From Mycolicibacterium agri (GTDB taxonomy: Bacteria > Actinomycetota > Actinomycetes > Mycobacteriales > Mycobacteriaceae), in contig NZ_PDCP01000001.1 of assembly GCF_002553505.1 (NCBI RefSeq), positions 161,791 to 225,790 of the forward strand: a DNA stretch of 64,000 nucleotides, given 5' to 3'. The notes beneath the pieces were generated by a model. It was not told where the DNA came from, made no database searches, and worked only from the letters and a program-made list of their open reading frames with translations. This document shows, one piece after another, positions 51,362-59,558 of this stretch (positions are counted from its first letter, which is position 1; each line of letters begins with the position of its first letter). The position numbers were made by a program, and so were the translations under genes.

Positions 51362-51760
51362 ATGAAGATGTCCGCAACGACCGTCCGCCGCGGCCTGTAC
51401 GGCATGTTCGCAGGCGGCCTGCTTGGTGGCGTCGCATCCGCAGCGATGATCGTTCCCGCCGCCAACGCGGCACCTGACACCGAATCCTGCACGTTCAGTG
51501 CGATCGCGAGCACGTCGAGCACGGTCTCGGAGCAGACGAGCGCGTACCTGGAAGCCAATCCCGCGACGGATCGGGCACTGACGGAGATCGCCAAGCAGCC
51601 GATGAGTGAGGCGCAAATCGCCTACCGCGCCTATTTCGCCGACAACCCGCAGGTGGAAACGGAGTTGAAGGCCATCAACAAGCCGGCTGAGGATCTCACG
51701 GCGCAGTGCAACATGCCGGTCCGGCCGACGCCGATCTCGGAGGCGCTGCACGGGGTCTAA
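51362..51760 (+). CDS. Exported hemophore-like haem-binding protein (Rv0203-like)
   Basis: The 132-aa protein has a clear signal peptide: basic start, hydrophobic LYGMFAGGLLGGVASAAMIV, cleavage after ANA near residue 36. The mature part contains two Cys (about residues 43 and 115), likely a disulfide, and TSAYLEANPATDRALTEIAKQP plus AYRAYFADNPQVETELKAI. This helical, two-Cys pattern is the mycobacterial hemophore family. It has AAAGGAG 9-12 nt before ATG 51362. It is a single-gene unit with a terminator behind it. The haem role is by family resemblance. Confidence 0.78.
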   Translation: MKMSATTVRRGLYGMFAGGLLGGVASAAMIVPAANAAPDTESCTFSAIASTSSTVSEQTSAYLEANPATDRALTEIAKQPMSEAQIAYRAYFADNPQVETELKAINKPAEDLTAQCNMPVRPTPISEALHGV

Positions 51761-51770
51761 CCACGCACAC

Positions 51771-51798
51771 GCGGGCAAGTTGATGGAGCCTTGCCCGC
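51771..51798 (+). terminator. Perfect 9-bp hairpin after the hemophore-like gene
   Basis: GCGGGCAAG (51771-51779) pairs exactly with CTTGCCCGC (51790-51798) across a 10-base loop, 11 nt after the stop. There is no adjacent T-run; a second hairpin with a T-run follows. Confidence 0.6.
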
Positions 51799-51802
51799 AC
51801 CG

Positions 51803-51842
51803 CTCATCGCGTCGGCACTTCGTCGGCGCGATGAGTGCTTTT
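51803..51842 (+). terminator. Hairpin plus TTTT: intrinsic terminator between convergent genes
   Basis: CTCATCGCG (51803-51811) pairs with CGCGATGAG (51827-51835) across a 15-base loop, then TGCTTTT. This is the best intrinsic terminator in the window. It separates the hemophore-like gene from the convergent IclR gene that ends at 51848. Confidence 0.7.
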
Positions 51843-51847
51843 CGGGG

Positions 51848-52762
51848 CTAACCGTCGAAGGCCGGTTTGGTTCCACCGAGCCTGCTGGTCAGGGCATCGG
51901 CGGTGGTGGTCAACGCGCGGGCGCGTTTGGCGATCTCCCCGTCGGTGAGCGCCGTGCCGATCTGCAGGGACACCACCATGGCCTGGCGCTGGTGATGGTC
52001 GAACACCGGCGCCGAGATGACGCTGATGTCGTGGCGTTGCCTGCTGCCCTGCGGGGTTTCGCTGCGCAGATAGACCCGTTCGCCGATATCGGCGACCAAT
52101 TCGCCCAGCAGCGCGCGCAGTTCGTCGGGCAGCCGGCTCGACATCCCGGCCATCAGGCCGTACAGCCGTCGACCCGCGGGGGTAAGGCGCTCGACGAGAT
52201 ATCCCGTGCGGCGGCACTCGTCGACGACGCGTTGCAGCCGCTCACCGTCGGTGCGCAGCGGAACCGTCGGCTCCCTGGCCAACCAGTCGCGCAGGGCCGC
52301 GTCGTCCCACAACACGAACATCAGCCCCACCGGCGGGGCGAAAGGATAGCTCTGTCCGACCTGGACGCCGACATCGGCGCCCGGCGGCCCGACGAGGTCG
52401 AGCACCGTGATGCGGTCGTCGACCACCGCGGACAGTGCGGCCGTGGTTCCCGCGATTCCCGACAGCCTGCGCAGTTCCGTGCGGGCCGCAGGATCCACTC
52501 GCATGGCCTCTTGGGCCGTGTGCCCCAACGTGATCAACGCGGGGCCGAGCCGGTAGGTCTTGTCGTTCGTGTCGCGCACCAGGTAGTCGCACTCGGCCAG
52601 TGTCGTGACGATGCCGAGACAGGTGGGCTTGCTCAGCCCGAGTTGACGGGCCAGCTCCGATACGCCGAAACGCTGCTGTGGGTGCCTGGCGAGGAAGTTG
52701 AGGACCGCGACGACGCGCTCCGTCGGCGGGGACGGCCGACCAGCCGTTTCGCGGCCTGGCAT
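51848..52762 (-). CDS. IclR-family transcriptional regulator
   Basis: ATG 52762 starts a 304-aa protein. The N-terminal winged helix has VVAVLNFLARHPQQRFGVSELARQLGLSKPTCLGIVTTLAECDYLVRD-type text. An IclR effector domain follows with GQSYPFAPPVGLMFVLWDD. The in-frame extension to 53158 is a shadow of the DUF1214 gene. It is divergent from the DUF1214-SDR-sulfotransferase operon with 90 bp between, so it probably controls that operon, itself, or both. Effector unknown; a steroid-derived or aromatic acid is likely by location. Confidence 0.88.
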   Translation of the reverse strand: MPGRETAGRPSPPTERVVAVLNFLARHPQQRFGVSELARQLGLSKPTCLGIVTTLAECDYLVRDTNDKTYRLGPALITLGHTAQEAMRVDPAARTELRRLSGIAGTTAALSAVVDDRITVLDLVGPPGADVGVQVGQSYPFAPPVGLMFVLWDDAALRDWLAREPTVPLRTDGERLQRVVDECRRTGYLVERLTPAGRRLYGLMAGMSSRLPDELRALLGELVADIGERVYLRSETPQGSRQRHDISVISAPVFDHHQRQAMVVSLQIGTALTDGEIAKRARALTTTADALTSRLGGTKPAFDG

Positions 52763-52828
52763 GTCAAAACTGTACCTGACCGTTACAAATATCGAACAAT
52801 CGGCTGCGCCGAAACGTTGACGAACAGT

Positions 52829-52842
52829 GAGAACACGTTCTA
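52829..52842. promoter_or_regulatory. Near-consensus KstR box upstream of the DUF1214 operon
   Basis: GAGAACACGTTCTA differs from TnnAACnnGTTnnA only at the first T. It lies 11 bp before the GTG at 52853 and between the divergent IclR gene and the operon. It suggests control by KstR with weaker affinity. Confidence 0.65.
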
Positions 52843-52852
52843 GTTTCGAGGG

Positions 52853-53980
52853 GTGTACACGCAGCCACTGGCCGACGCGATCGCCGAAGCCGAACGCTTG
52901 GTCGCCGCCGCCCCCTTCATCGAATCCGAGGGCGATCTGCTGGAAGGCCTGCAATATCTGGCCGGCTGCGTCGCCGCGTGCACGCACCTGGCGTTCGACT
53001 ACGAGCGCGACCACCCGTTCCTGCAGTCGGGCACCGGCCCGTTCACCAAGATGGGGCTCGACAACCCCGACGCCCTCTACTTCGGCACCCGGGTGCAGTC
53101 CGGCCACGAGTACGTCGTCACCGGTAAGCGCGGAACGACGACCGACCTGAGCTTCCAATTGCTCGGCGGTGAGTACACCGATGACAACGTGCCCGTCAGC
53201 CAGGCCGCCTTCGACGACCGTGAACTCGACATCGCCTCCGACGGCACCTTCGAATGGCGATTCACGCCGAACAGCCCGTCGCAGTTGGTGATTCGCGAGG
53301 TTTACAACGACTGGTCAGCGCAGCGGGGCCATATCAGCATCTCGCGCACCGACACGGCAGGCACCGCGCCGCCTGCGCTGACGCGGGAGACGATCGAAAA
53401 GCGTTACGCGGTAGCGGGAAAACAGCTCGTGCAGCGCGTCAAGACCTGGCTGCAGTTCCCGCAGTGGTTCTACAACACTCTGCCGGTGAACACGATGGTC
53501 GCCCCGCGGCTGACGCCGGGCGGGCTGGCCACGCAGTACTCGTCGGTCGGGCATTTCGACCTGCACCCCGATCAGGCGCTGCTCATCACGCTGCCCGTGC
53601 CCGACGCCCCGTATCTCGGTTTCCAATTGGGCAGCCTGTGGTACATCTCGCTCGACTACATCAACCATCAGACCTCGCTGAACGGCACGCAGGCACAAGC
53701 CGATCCGGACGGCAAGATCCGCATCGTGGTATCCGACGCGAACCCGGGTGTGACGAACTGGGTGGAGACACTGGGCCACCGCAAGGGCTATCTGCAGTTC
53801 CGTTGGCAGCGGCTGTCGCGCGAGCTGACCGAGGCCGACGGCCCCACCGTCGAGTTGCTCGACATCGACAAGGTCGCAGAGGCGTTGCCGTACTACGAGG
53901 CGAACAAGATCTCCGAGGACGCCTGGCGGCAGCGGATTGCCCTGCGCCAGAAGCAGATCGCCGACAGGATGGTGGGATGA
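52853..53980 (+). CDS. DUF1214 domain protein (Rv3531c-like)
   Basis: The 375-aa protein has the DUF1214 (with DUF1254-like) layout, e.g. YVVTGKRGTTTDLSFQLLGG, SPSQLVIREVYNDWSAQRGH and WFYNTLPVNTMVAPRLTPGG. Toward the C-terminus ALLITLPVPDAPYLGFQLGSLWYISLDYINHQTSLNG is the family core. No catalytic mechanism is known to me. The gene is the steroid-cluster relative of M. tuberculosis Rv3531c, also KstR-controlled, and may help handle a steroid intermediate. GTG 52853 lies 11 bp after the KstR-like box. It is coupled to the SDR by ATGA. Confidence 0.82.
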   Translation: MYTQPLADAIAEAERLVAAAPFIESEGDLLEGLQYLAGCVAACTHLAFDYERDHPFLQSGTGPFTKMGLDNPDALYFGTRVQSGHEYVVTGKRGTTTDLSFQLLGGEYTDDNVPVSQAAFDDRELDIASDGTFEWRFTPNSPSQLVIREVYNDWSAQRGHISISRTDTAGTAPPALTRETIEKRYAVAGKQLVQRVKTWLQFPQWFYNTLPVNTMVAPRLTPGGLATQYSSVGHFDLHPDQALLITLPVPDAPYLGFQLGSLWYISLDYINHQTSLNGTQAQADPDGKIRIVVSDANPGVTNWVETLGHRKGYLQFRWQRLSRELTEADGPTVELLDIDKVAEALPYYEANKISEDAWRQRIALRQKQIADRMVG

Positions 53981-54765
53981 TGGCCGAGGGCCTGCTCGCG
54001 GACAAGGTCGTCGTGATCAGCGGTGTCGGTCCGGCGCTTGGGACGACGTTGGCGCGCCGCTGCGCGGAGGCGGGCGCCGACCTGGTGCTGGCCGCGCGGA
54101 CCGTCGAGCGGCTCGACGACGTCGCCAAGCAGGTCGCCGATCCGGGCAGGCGCGCTCTTGCCGTCGGTACCGACATCACCGACGAGGCGCAGGTGAACCA
54201 CCTGGTCGCCGAAACCCTCAACGCGTACGGCAGGGTCGACGTGCTGATCAACAACGCGTTTCGGGTGCCGTCGATGAAACCGTTGGCCGACACCACGTTC
54301 GAGCACATGCGCGACGCCATCGAGCTGACGGTGTTCGGAGCGCTGCGGCTGATTCAGGGCTTCACGCCTGCGCTCGCCGAGGCCAAGGGCTCGGTGGTGA
54401 ACGTCAACTCGATGGTGGTGCGGCATTCGCAGGCCAAGTACGGCGCCTACAAGATGGCGAAGTCCGCGCTGTTGGCGATGTCGCAGTCGTTGGCCACCGA
54501 GCTCGGCGAGAAGGGCATCCGAGTGAATTCCGTGCTGCCGGGATATATCTGGGGCGGCACGCTGGAGGGCTACTTCGCCCATCAGGCCAAGAAGTACGGC
54601 ACCACCGTCGACGAGATCTACAAGGCCACCGCGGCCGCGTCGGACCTCAAGCGGCTGCCCACCGAGGATGAGGTGGCGTCGGCAATTCTGTTCATGGCCA
54701 GCGACCTGTCCAGCGGCATCACGGGCCAGTCGTTGGATGTGAACTGCGGGGAGTACAAGGCGTGA
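53977..54765 (+). CDS. Short-chain dehydrogenase/reductase (Rv3530c-like)
   Basis: The 262-aa SDR starts ADKVVVISGVGPALGTTLARRCAEAGADLVLAART-type text with GxxxGxG-like NAD motif (GVGPALG). NNAF, NSMVVRHSQAKYGAYKMAKSAL (with the S-Y-K triad: Ser, Tyr in KYGAYK, Lys) and SVLPGYI are conserved. It likely oxidises or reduces a hydroxy/keto steroid or side-chain CoA ester. ATG 53977 overlaps the DUF1214 stop; its own stop overlaps the sulfotransferase start (GTGA). The operon is conserved in M. tuberculosis. Confidence 0.88.
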   Translation: MMAEGLLADKVVVISGVGPALGTTLARRCAEAGADLVLAARTVERLDDVAKQVADPGRRALAVGTDITDEAQVNHLVAETLNAYGRVDVLINNAFRVPSMKPLADTTFEHMRDAIELTVFGALRLIQGFTPALAEAKGSVVNVNSMVVRHSQAKYGAYKMAKSALLAMSQSLATELGEKGIRVNSVLPGYIWGGTLEGYFAHQAKKYGTTVDEIYKATAAASDLKRLPTEDEVASAILFMASDLSSGITGQSLDVNCGEYKA

Positions 54766-55907
54766 CTGTGCGCACCGACGTCGGGACTGTCGAGGAACTG
54801 CATGCCTCGGCGACAAAGGCTTGCGGCCTCGACGATTTCGGCTCCGACGACGACAACTATCGCGAGGCGCTCGGTGTGCTGCTCGAGTCCTACCGTCGCG
54901 ACGCCGATCTGACGGAGCTCGGCAGCAAGATGAACCGCTTCTTCGTCCGCAACGCGTTGGTCGCGCGGCTGATATCGGAGGCGGCGTGGAAGCAGTACCC
55001 GCAGCACGCCGATGTGGCGATCGCGCGGCCGATTTTCGTCACCGGCCTGCCCCGCACCGGCACCACCGCGCTGCATCGGCTGATGAGCGCGGACCCGCGT
55101 CACCAGGGCCTGGAGCTGTGGCTGGCCGAGTTTCCGCAACCGCGACCGCCGCGGGAGACCTGGAAAGACAACCCGGTGTTCCGCGAGCTCGACGCCCGAT
55201 TCACCAAGGCGCACAACGAGAACCCCGACTACACGGGGCTGCACTTCATGACGGCCGATGAAGTCGAGGAGTGCTGGCAGCTGCTGCGGCAGTCGCTGCA
55301 TTCGGTGTCCTACGAGACGTTGGCACACCTTCCGACCTACTCGCAGTGGCTGGCCGGCCAGGACTGGACGAAGCCGTATCAGCGGCACCGCAAGAACCTT
55401 CAGCTGATCGGCCTCAACGACGTGGACAAGCGGTGGGTGCTGAAGAACCCCAGCCATCTGTTCGCGCTCGACGCCCTGATGGCCACCCATCCCGACGCGC
55501 TGGTCGTGCAATGTCATCGCCCTGTCGAGACGATCATGGCGTCGATGTGCTCACTGGCTCAGCACACCACCGCGGGCTGGTCGAACAGCTTCACCGGCGA
55601 GTTGATCGGCCGCGACGCGATGGAGACGTGGTCGCGCGGGCTGGAGTTGTTCACCGCCGAACGGGCCAAACACAATCCGGCGCAGTTCTACGACATGGAT
55701 TACTTCGATCTGGTCAACGATCCGATCGGCACGGTGGAGGCCATCTATCGCCATTTCGGCATCGAGATGACCGATGAAGCGCGCGCGGCCATGCAGGCCA
55801 GCGACGCCCAGAGCAAGCAGGGCCCGCGGGCGCCCAAGCACACGTACTCGCTGGAGGACTACGGGCTCACCGCCGACGCGGTCCGGGAACGCTTCAAAGG
55901 CCTCTAG
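54762..55907 (+). CDS. Sulfotransferase-family protein (Rv3529c-like)
   Basis: The 381-aa protein carries the PAPS 5'-phosphosulfate loop in PIFVTGLPRTGTTALHRLM and the 3'-phosphate binding region near VVQCHRPVETIMASMCSL. A Lys in RWVLKNPSHLFALDALM is likely. The fold is sulfotransferase_3. It could sulfate a steroid or act on a lipid acceptor. It is the third gene of the DUF1214-SDR operon. GTG 54762 overlaps the SDR stop. A hairpin lies after the stop. Confidence 0.85.
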   Translation: MTVRTDVGTVEELHASATKACGLDDFGSDDDNYREALGVLLESYRRDADLTELGSKMNRFFVRNALVARLISEAAWKQYPQHADVAIARPIFVTGLPRTGTTALHRLMSADPRHQGLELWLAEFPQPRPPRETWKDNPVFRELDARFTKAHNENPDYTGLHFMTADEVEECWQLLRQSLHSVSYETLAHLPTYSQWLAGQDWTKPYQRHRKNLQLIGLNDVDKRWVLKNPSHLFALDALMATHPDALVVQCHRPVETIMASMCSLAQHTTAGWSNSFTGELIGRDAMETWSRGLELFTAERAKHNPAQFYDMDYFDLVNDPIGTVEAIYRHFGIEMTDEARAAMQASDAQSKQGPRAPKHTYSLEDYGLTADAVRERFKGL

Positions 55908-55931
55908 TTTCACTCGCGAGCAGACGCTCGT

Positions 55932-55959
55932 GTCCGCAAAAGCCCAGGAAAGGGCGGAC
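55932..55959 (+). terminator. Hairpin between convergent sulfotransferase and Rv3527-like genes
   Basis: GTCCGC (55932-55937) pairs with GCGGAC (55954-55959) across a 16-base interval; the alternative pairing GCCC/GGGC within it gives extra stem. It sits 25 bp after the sulfotransferase stop and may end transcription in both directions. Confidence 0.45.
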
Positions 55960-56006
55960 CTTAGCGTTCCCCTACTGACGTGTGGGCCCAGCTCGCGGAA
56001 AGAAAG

Positions 56007-56474
56007 TCACCCGTCGCCGGGGGAGGGGGCGGTCGATGCCTCCTCCAGAACACCTTCGGCCACAGCGTGTTTGATGCTGTCGGCCAATCGCGGGCAGGTC
56101 GGCGTGCGGGCGGGTTCACCGCCGGACTCGCGCACTTCGGCAAAGAACGCGCACCGCCGTGAGGCGTCGGAATTCCACTGCACGGCCGTGTGCGCGGGGC
56201 TGAACTTCTTGACGCCGACCGAAACGTGACAGAACCGGCAGTCGACGGAAACCCAGCCCGAGTTCAGATAACGTTCGCGGTCGCGCAAGGTGGCCTCGCG
56301 CACGGCGGCGGCGCGATCCGGGTCGGACGCGAAATTCGGTGCCTTCGACCATGTTCCGCCACTGTCAGCGTCGCTGCCGGGACCGTGGCTGTGGTCGTCG
56401 TCGTCGTGAATTCCGTGCAGGGCCAGCATCGACCGGGCGATCCGGTCGACGTCTGGGACCTCGTCGCGTGTCAC
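56007..56474 (-). CDS. Small conserved protein downstream of kshA (Rv3527-like)
   Basis: GTG 56474 overlaps the kshA stop (GTGA), giving 155 aa, close to M. tuberculosis Rv3527. It contains a His-rich acidic patch (DDDDHSHG) and a Cys/His set: VDCRFCHVSVG (a CxxCH motif) and a later RRCAFF and PTCPRL. This suggests metal or heme binding, but I know no function. Its constant place after kshA suggests a helper role for the hydroxylase. A longer in-frame open frame extends through kshA antisense reading frames and is a shadow. Confidence 0.75.
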   Translation of the reverse strand: MTRDEVPDVDRIARSMLALHGIHDDDDHSHGPGSDADSGGTWSKAPNFASDPDRAAAVREATLRDRERYLNSGWVSVDCRFCHVSVGVKKFSPAHTAVQWNSDASRRCAFFAEVRESGGEPARTPTCPRLADSIKHAVAEGVLEEASTAPSPGDG

Positions 56475-57628
56475 CGCTGCTCGGCCTTCTCCTTCTCGGC
56501 GGCCCGCGCTTTGAGGTTCTCTTCGACTTCGCGGTTCCACTTCTCTACGGCCGCGCTGGTGTCGATTTCGATCTCGAAGCGATCCGTCATGTCCGGTGTC
56601 ACGTCGGCGACGTCGACGTAGAACTGCTGATACCAGCGCCGCATCTGATACACCGCGCCGTCCTCCTCGACCAGCAGCGGATTGTCGATGCGTGTCTTGT
56701 GCTTCCAGATCTCGACGTCTTGCAGGAAGCCCTTGCTGACGCCGTCGGTGAAGGCCGCGGCCAGCTTCTCGGTGGTCTCCTCGTCCAGCCCCTTGGGCTT
56801 CTCGACGATGACACCCCACTGCAGCACGAAGGAGTCTTGTGTGACGGGATAGTGGCAGTTGATCAGGATCGACTCGGCCTTGAAGTCGCCGTAGGTGTTG
56901 TGCAGCCAGTTGATCATGAACGACGGCCCGAAATAGCTTGCCTCCGAGTCGAGGTGCGCTTCCCCGTAGGCGGTGCCCATGTCGTTCACATCGGGCCGGC
57001 CCACGTTGTGCAGGTACTGCGACGCGATATGGCCCTCGAAGACGTTCTTGAAGTACGTCGGCAGCCCGAAGTGGATGTAGAAGAAGTGGGCCATGTCGGT
57101 GACGTTGTCGATGATCTCGCGGCAGTTGCTGCCCTCGATCAGCAGCGAGTTCCATCGCCAGTCGGTCCACTGCGGGTCGGCGAATTCGGGGATCTCCGGG
57201 ATCCGCACCTCAGGTGGCGGCGGGTTGCCCTCGTGGTCGTGCCAGACGAACAGCAGACCGCCCCGCACATCGGTGGTCCAGGCCCGGGTGCGGGCCAACC
57301 GCGGCGTGCGCTTGGCGTAGGGCACCAGCTTGCACCTGCCGTCGCCGCCCCAACGCCAGTCGTGGAACGGGCAGGCGATCTCGTCGCCCTTGATGGTGCC
57401 CTGCGCCAGGTTGCCGCCCATGTGCCTGCAGTAACCGTCGAGAATCTTGATGTCGCCGTGCGAGTCGGCGAACACGACCAGCATGGTGCCGAAGATCTTG
57501 ATGCCGTGCGGCTTGCCGTCCAAAAAGTTCTTGACCGGGCCGAGGCAGTGCCAACCGCGCGCGTACCGGTCCGGCAGGGTGCCGGTGTCGATCTCGCGAA
57601 TGCCGCTGTGGGCCGTATCAGCCGTCAC
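56471..57628 (-). CDS. kshA: 3-ketosteroid 9-alpha-hydroxylase, oxygenase component
   Basis: The 385-aa Rieske oxygenase binds [2Fe-2S] through C67/H69 (YCRHMGGNL) and C86/H89 (ACPFHDW). Its mononuclear iron motif is D178, H181 and H186 in NVTDMAHFFYIH. It hydroxylates C-9 of 3-ketosteroids, which with KstD leads to opening of ring B. It needs the reductase KshB, not in this window. The KstR box TAGAACACGTTACA lies 28 bp upstream. Coupled to the Rv3527-like gene by GTGA. Length equals M. tuberculosis KshA (Rv3526). Confidence 0.95.
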   Translation of the reverse strand: MTADTAHSGIREIDTGTLPDRYARGWHCLGPVKNFLDGKPHGIKIFGTMLVVFADSHGDIKILDGYCRHMGGNLAQGTIKGDEIACPFHDWRWGGDGRCKLVPYAKRTPRLARTRAWTTDVRGGLLFVWHDHEGNPPPPEVRIPEIPEFADPQWTDWRWNSLLIEGSNCREIIDNVTDMAHFFYIHFGLPTYFKNVFEGHIASQYLHNVGRPDVNDMGTAYGEAHLDSEASYFGPSFMINWLHNTYGDFKAESILINCHYPVTQDSFVLQWGVIVEKPKGLDEETTEKLAAAFTDGVSKGFLQDVEIWKHKTRIDNPLLVEEDGAVYQMRRWYQQFYVDVADVTPDMTDRFEIEIDTSAAVEKWNREVEENLKARAAEKEKAEQR

Positions 57629-57656
57629 TTCGCGCCTCCTGTCCTTGCTCTCTAAC

Positions 57657-57670
57657 TAGAACACGTTACA
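57657..57670. promoter_or_regulatory. KstR operator between kshA and gamma-carbonic-anhydrase-like gene
   Basis: TAGAACACGTTACA matches TnnAACnnGTTnnA. It lies 28 bp before kshA and 58 bp before the divergent gene at 57729, so both may be under KstR control. Confidence 0.85.
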
Positions 57671-57728
57671 GTTTTTCCCGCTGACGGCGCAACACAAACC
57701 CCATCTACCTGCGGTGTATACCTGAGTA

Positions 57729-58271
57729 ATGCCGCTATTCACGTTCGAGGGCCGATCGCCGACGGTCGACCCCGGCGCCTTCATCGCACCGACCGCCACG
57801 CTCGTCGGAGACGTGCACATCGAGGCGGGCGCTTCGGTGTGGTTCAACGCGGTCCTGCGGGCCGACTTCGCCCCCATTATCGTCCGCGAGGGCGCCAACG
57901 TGCAGGACTGCAGCGTGCTGCATGCGCCGCCCGGCATACCCGTCGATGTGGGGCCGGGCGCGACCGTCGCGCACGGGTGCGTCATCCACGGCGTGCACAT
58001 CGGCGCCGAGGCGGTGATCGCCAACCATTCCACCGTCCTCGACGGCGCGGTGATCGGTTCGCGCAGCCTCATCGCCGCGCATTCGCTGGTGGTCGGCGGC
58101 ACCAAGATCCCCGACGAGGTCGTCGCGGCGGGCGCGCCTGCCAAGATCAGGGGCCCCGTCGCGGGCACCGGCGCACAAATGTGGGTCGACACGAATCCCG
58201 GCGCGTATCAGGACCTGGCGCGTCGGTACTCCACCGGACTGCGGGAGATCACCGAGCCAGGTACGCCCTAA
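57729..58271 (+). CDS. Gamma-carbonic anhydrase-like hexapeptide protein (Rv3525c-like)
   Basis: The 180-aa protein is a left-handed beta-helix of the gamma-class (CaiE/PaaY/ferripyochelin) type: VDPGAFIAPTATLVGDVHIEAGASVWFNAVLRADFAP, VQDCSVLHAPPG with a His ligand, and TVAHGCVIHGVHIG with two more His ligands. The zinc set is complete. PaaY-like members hydrolyse CoA thioesters, so a housekeeping role in removing dead-end steroid CoA esters is conceivable. It converges with the SnoaL-like gene, overlapping by 4 bp. Confidence 0.85.
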   Translation: MPLFTFEGRSPTVDPGAFIAPTATLVGDVHIEAGASVWFNAVLRADFAPIIVREGANVQDCSVLHAPPGIPVDVGPGATVAHGCVIHGVHIGAEAVIANHSTVLDGAVIGSRSLIAAHSLVVGGTKIPDEVVAAGAPAKIRGPVAGTGAQMWVDTNPGAYQDLARRYSTGLREITEPGTP

Positions 58272-58675
58272 GGGATCCTGCGGGCGCTTGCGGTGGCCTT
58301 GTCCAGTTCCCAGTAGGCGCGCAGGGAGACGATCTTACCTTCGTCGTTCACCCGGTAGGTGAACACCCCTTCGGCGACGACCTCATAGCCGCTCGAGCGG
58401 ATCACGATGTTGCCGACGTTGGCTTCCTCGTTGCCGCACTGATAGGTCTTCTCGAAGTTGAACGTCAGCTCGCTCGGCGCGATCGCCATGTCGTAGAACT
58501 TCGCGATCGCCTCTTTTCCCCTGTGCCCCTTGCCTTCCGGGTCGAAGTGCGACGGGCCGATCGGGTCTTCGACGATGGCGTCGTCGGCGAAGACCGCCAG
58601 CCACGCCTCCTTGTCGTGGGCCATCGCGGCCTCGCGGGATCGCTTCCCGGCCAGGTGAACCGGCGAGTCGCTCAC
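58268..58675 (-). CDS. SnoaL-like/NTF2-fold protein (ketosteroid isomerase-like)
   Basis: GTG 58675 overlaps the LLM gene stop (GTGA); ATG 58684 in the same frame is an alternative. The 135-aa protein has an NTF2/SnoaL fold pattern: DKEAWLAVFADDAIVEDPIGPS near the start, KEAIAKFYDMAIA, and a C-terminal VFTYRVNDEGKIVSLRAYWELDKA. The Asp/His residues of the cavity (ED, H) could serve acid-base chemistry on a steroid ring. Place in the operon supports steroid relation. Exact role unknown. Confidence 0.82.
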   Translation of the reverse strand: MSDSPVHLAGKRSREAAMAHDKEAWLAVFADDAIVEDPIGPSHFDPEGKGHRGKEAIAKFYDMAIAPSELTFNFEKTYQCGNEEANVGNIVIRSSGYEVVAEGVFTYRVNDEGKIVSLRAYWELDKATASARRIP

Positions 58676-59556
58676 TGCTGCCATCCGGAGTGGATGTAGG
58701 TGTCGGCGAACCGCTTCATCGAATCCTTCTTCGTCTGCAGATCGGCGTCGAAGCCGTGACCCTCGAACACCCACGGCATCGCGATGTAGTCGGTGACACC
58801 GATGTCGGCGAGTTCGCGGTGCCCGTCGAGGTCGAACTTGTCGATGCAGACGGCCTGGAACTCGAATGGTGCGTCGGCACGGCCGAATTCGGCCAGCAGC
58901 GCCTTCAGCTTGCCGATGATTTCCGCGAGTTCCTCGGCCTTCAGCATGGCGCTGGTCCAGCCGTCGCCCACCCGAGCGGCGCGGCGCAGGGCCGCATCGG
59001 TGTGTCCGCCGACGTAGAACGGCACCGGCTCGCTGGGAGCCGGGCTCATCTGCAGCCGGTCGAAGTCGTAGAACTCGCCGTGGAACTCCACCATGCCGCC
59101 GGCGAGGACGCGCTTGATGATCTCGATCATCTCGTCGACGCGGGCGCCGCGTCGCTTGTAGGGCACACCGCACCACTCGAATTCCTCGGGTGCCCAGCCG
59201 ATTCCGACCCCGAACCCAAACCGGTTGTTGGTCAAGTTCGCCACCGAGCCGACCTGGCGCGCAAGCAGCAGCGGGTTGCGCGACCCCAGCTTCATCACGT
59301 TGGTGTAGAACCGCAGCGTCGACGTCACCGCGCCCATCGCGCCCGCGGCGATCAGCGGATCGACCCACGGCGTGTTCTCGTCCCACATGCGCGAGCCGTC
59401 GGGGGTATACGGATAGTCCGCCGACTGCTTCTCCATATAGAAGATCGAGTCGGGCAGCGCTATCGAGTCGAACCCGACTTCCTCTGCGGTCTTGGCGATC
59501 TCGGTCAGGTGGTCGATCTGCACCATCGGCACCGCGCACGTGTACTTCATTGTCAT
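58672..59556 (-). CDS. LLM-class F420-dependent oxidoreductase
   Basis: The 294-aa TIM-barrel protein starts at ATG 59556, 2 nt after the ltp3 stop. LTEIAKTAEEVGFDSIALPDSIF, LGSRNPLLLARQVGSVANLTNNRFGFGVGIGWAPEEFEW and GGHTDAALRRAARVGDGW form the luciferase-like monooxygenase family pattern. In mycobacteria this group uses F420 rather than FMN. It may reduce or dehydrogenate a steroid intermediate. It is the fourth gene of the ltp4-ltp3-LLM-SnoaL minus-strand run beginning at the DUF35 gene. Confidence 0.86.
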   Translation of the reverse strand: MTMKYTCAVPMVQIDHLTEIAKTAEEVGFDSIALPDSIFYMEKQSADYPYTPDGSRMWDENTPWVDPLIAAGAMGAVTSTLRFYTNVMKLGSRNPLLLARQVGSVANLTNNRFGFGVGIGWAPEEFEWCGVPYKRRGARVDEMIEIIKRVLAGGMVEFHGEFYDFDRLQMSPAPSEPVPFYVGGHTDAALRRAARVGDGWTSAMLKAEELAEIIGKLKALLAEFGRADAPFEFQAVCIDKFDLDGHRELADIGVTDYIAMPWVFEGHGFDADLQTKKDSMKRFADTYIHSGWQQ

Positions 59557-59558
59557 GG

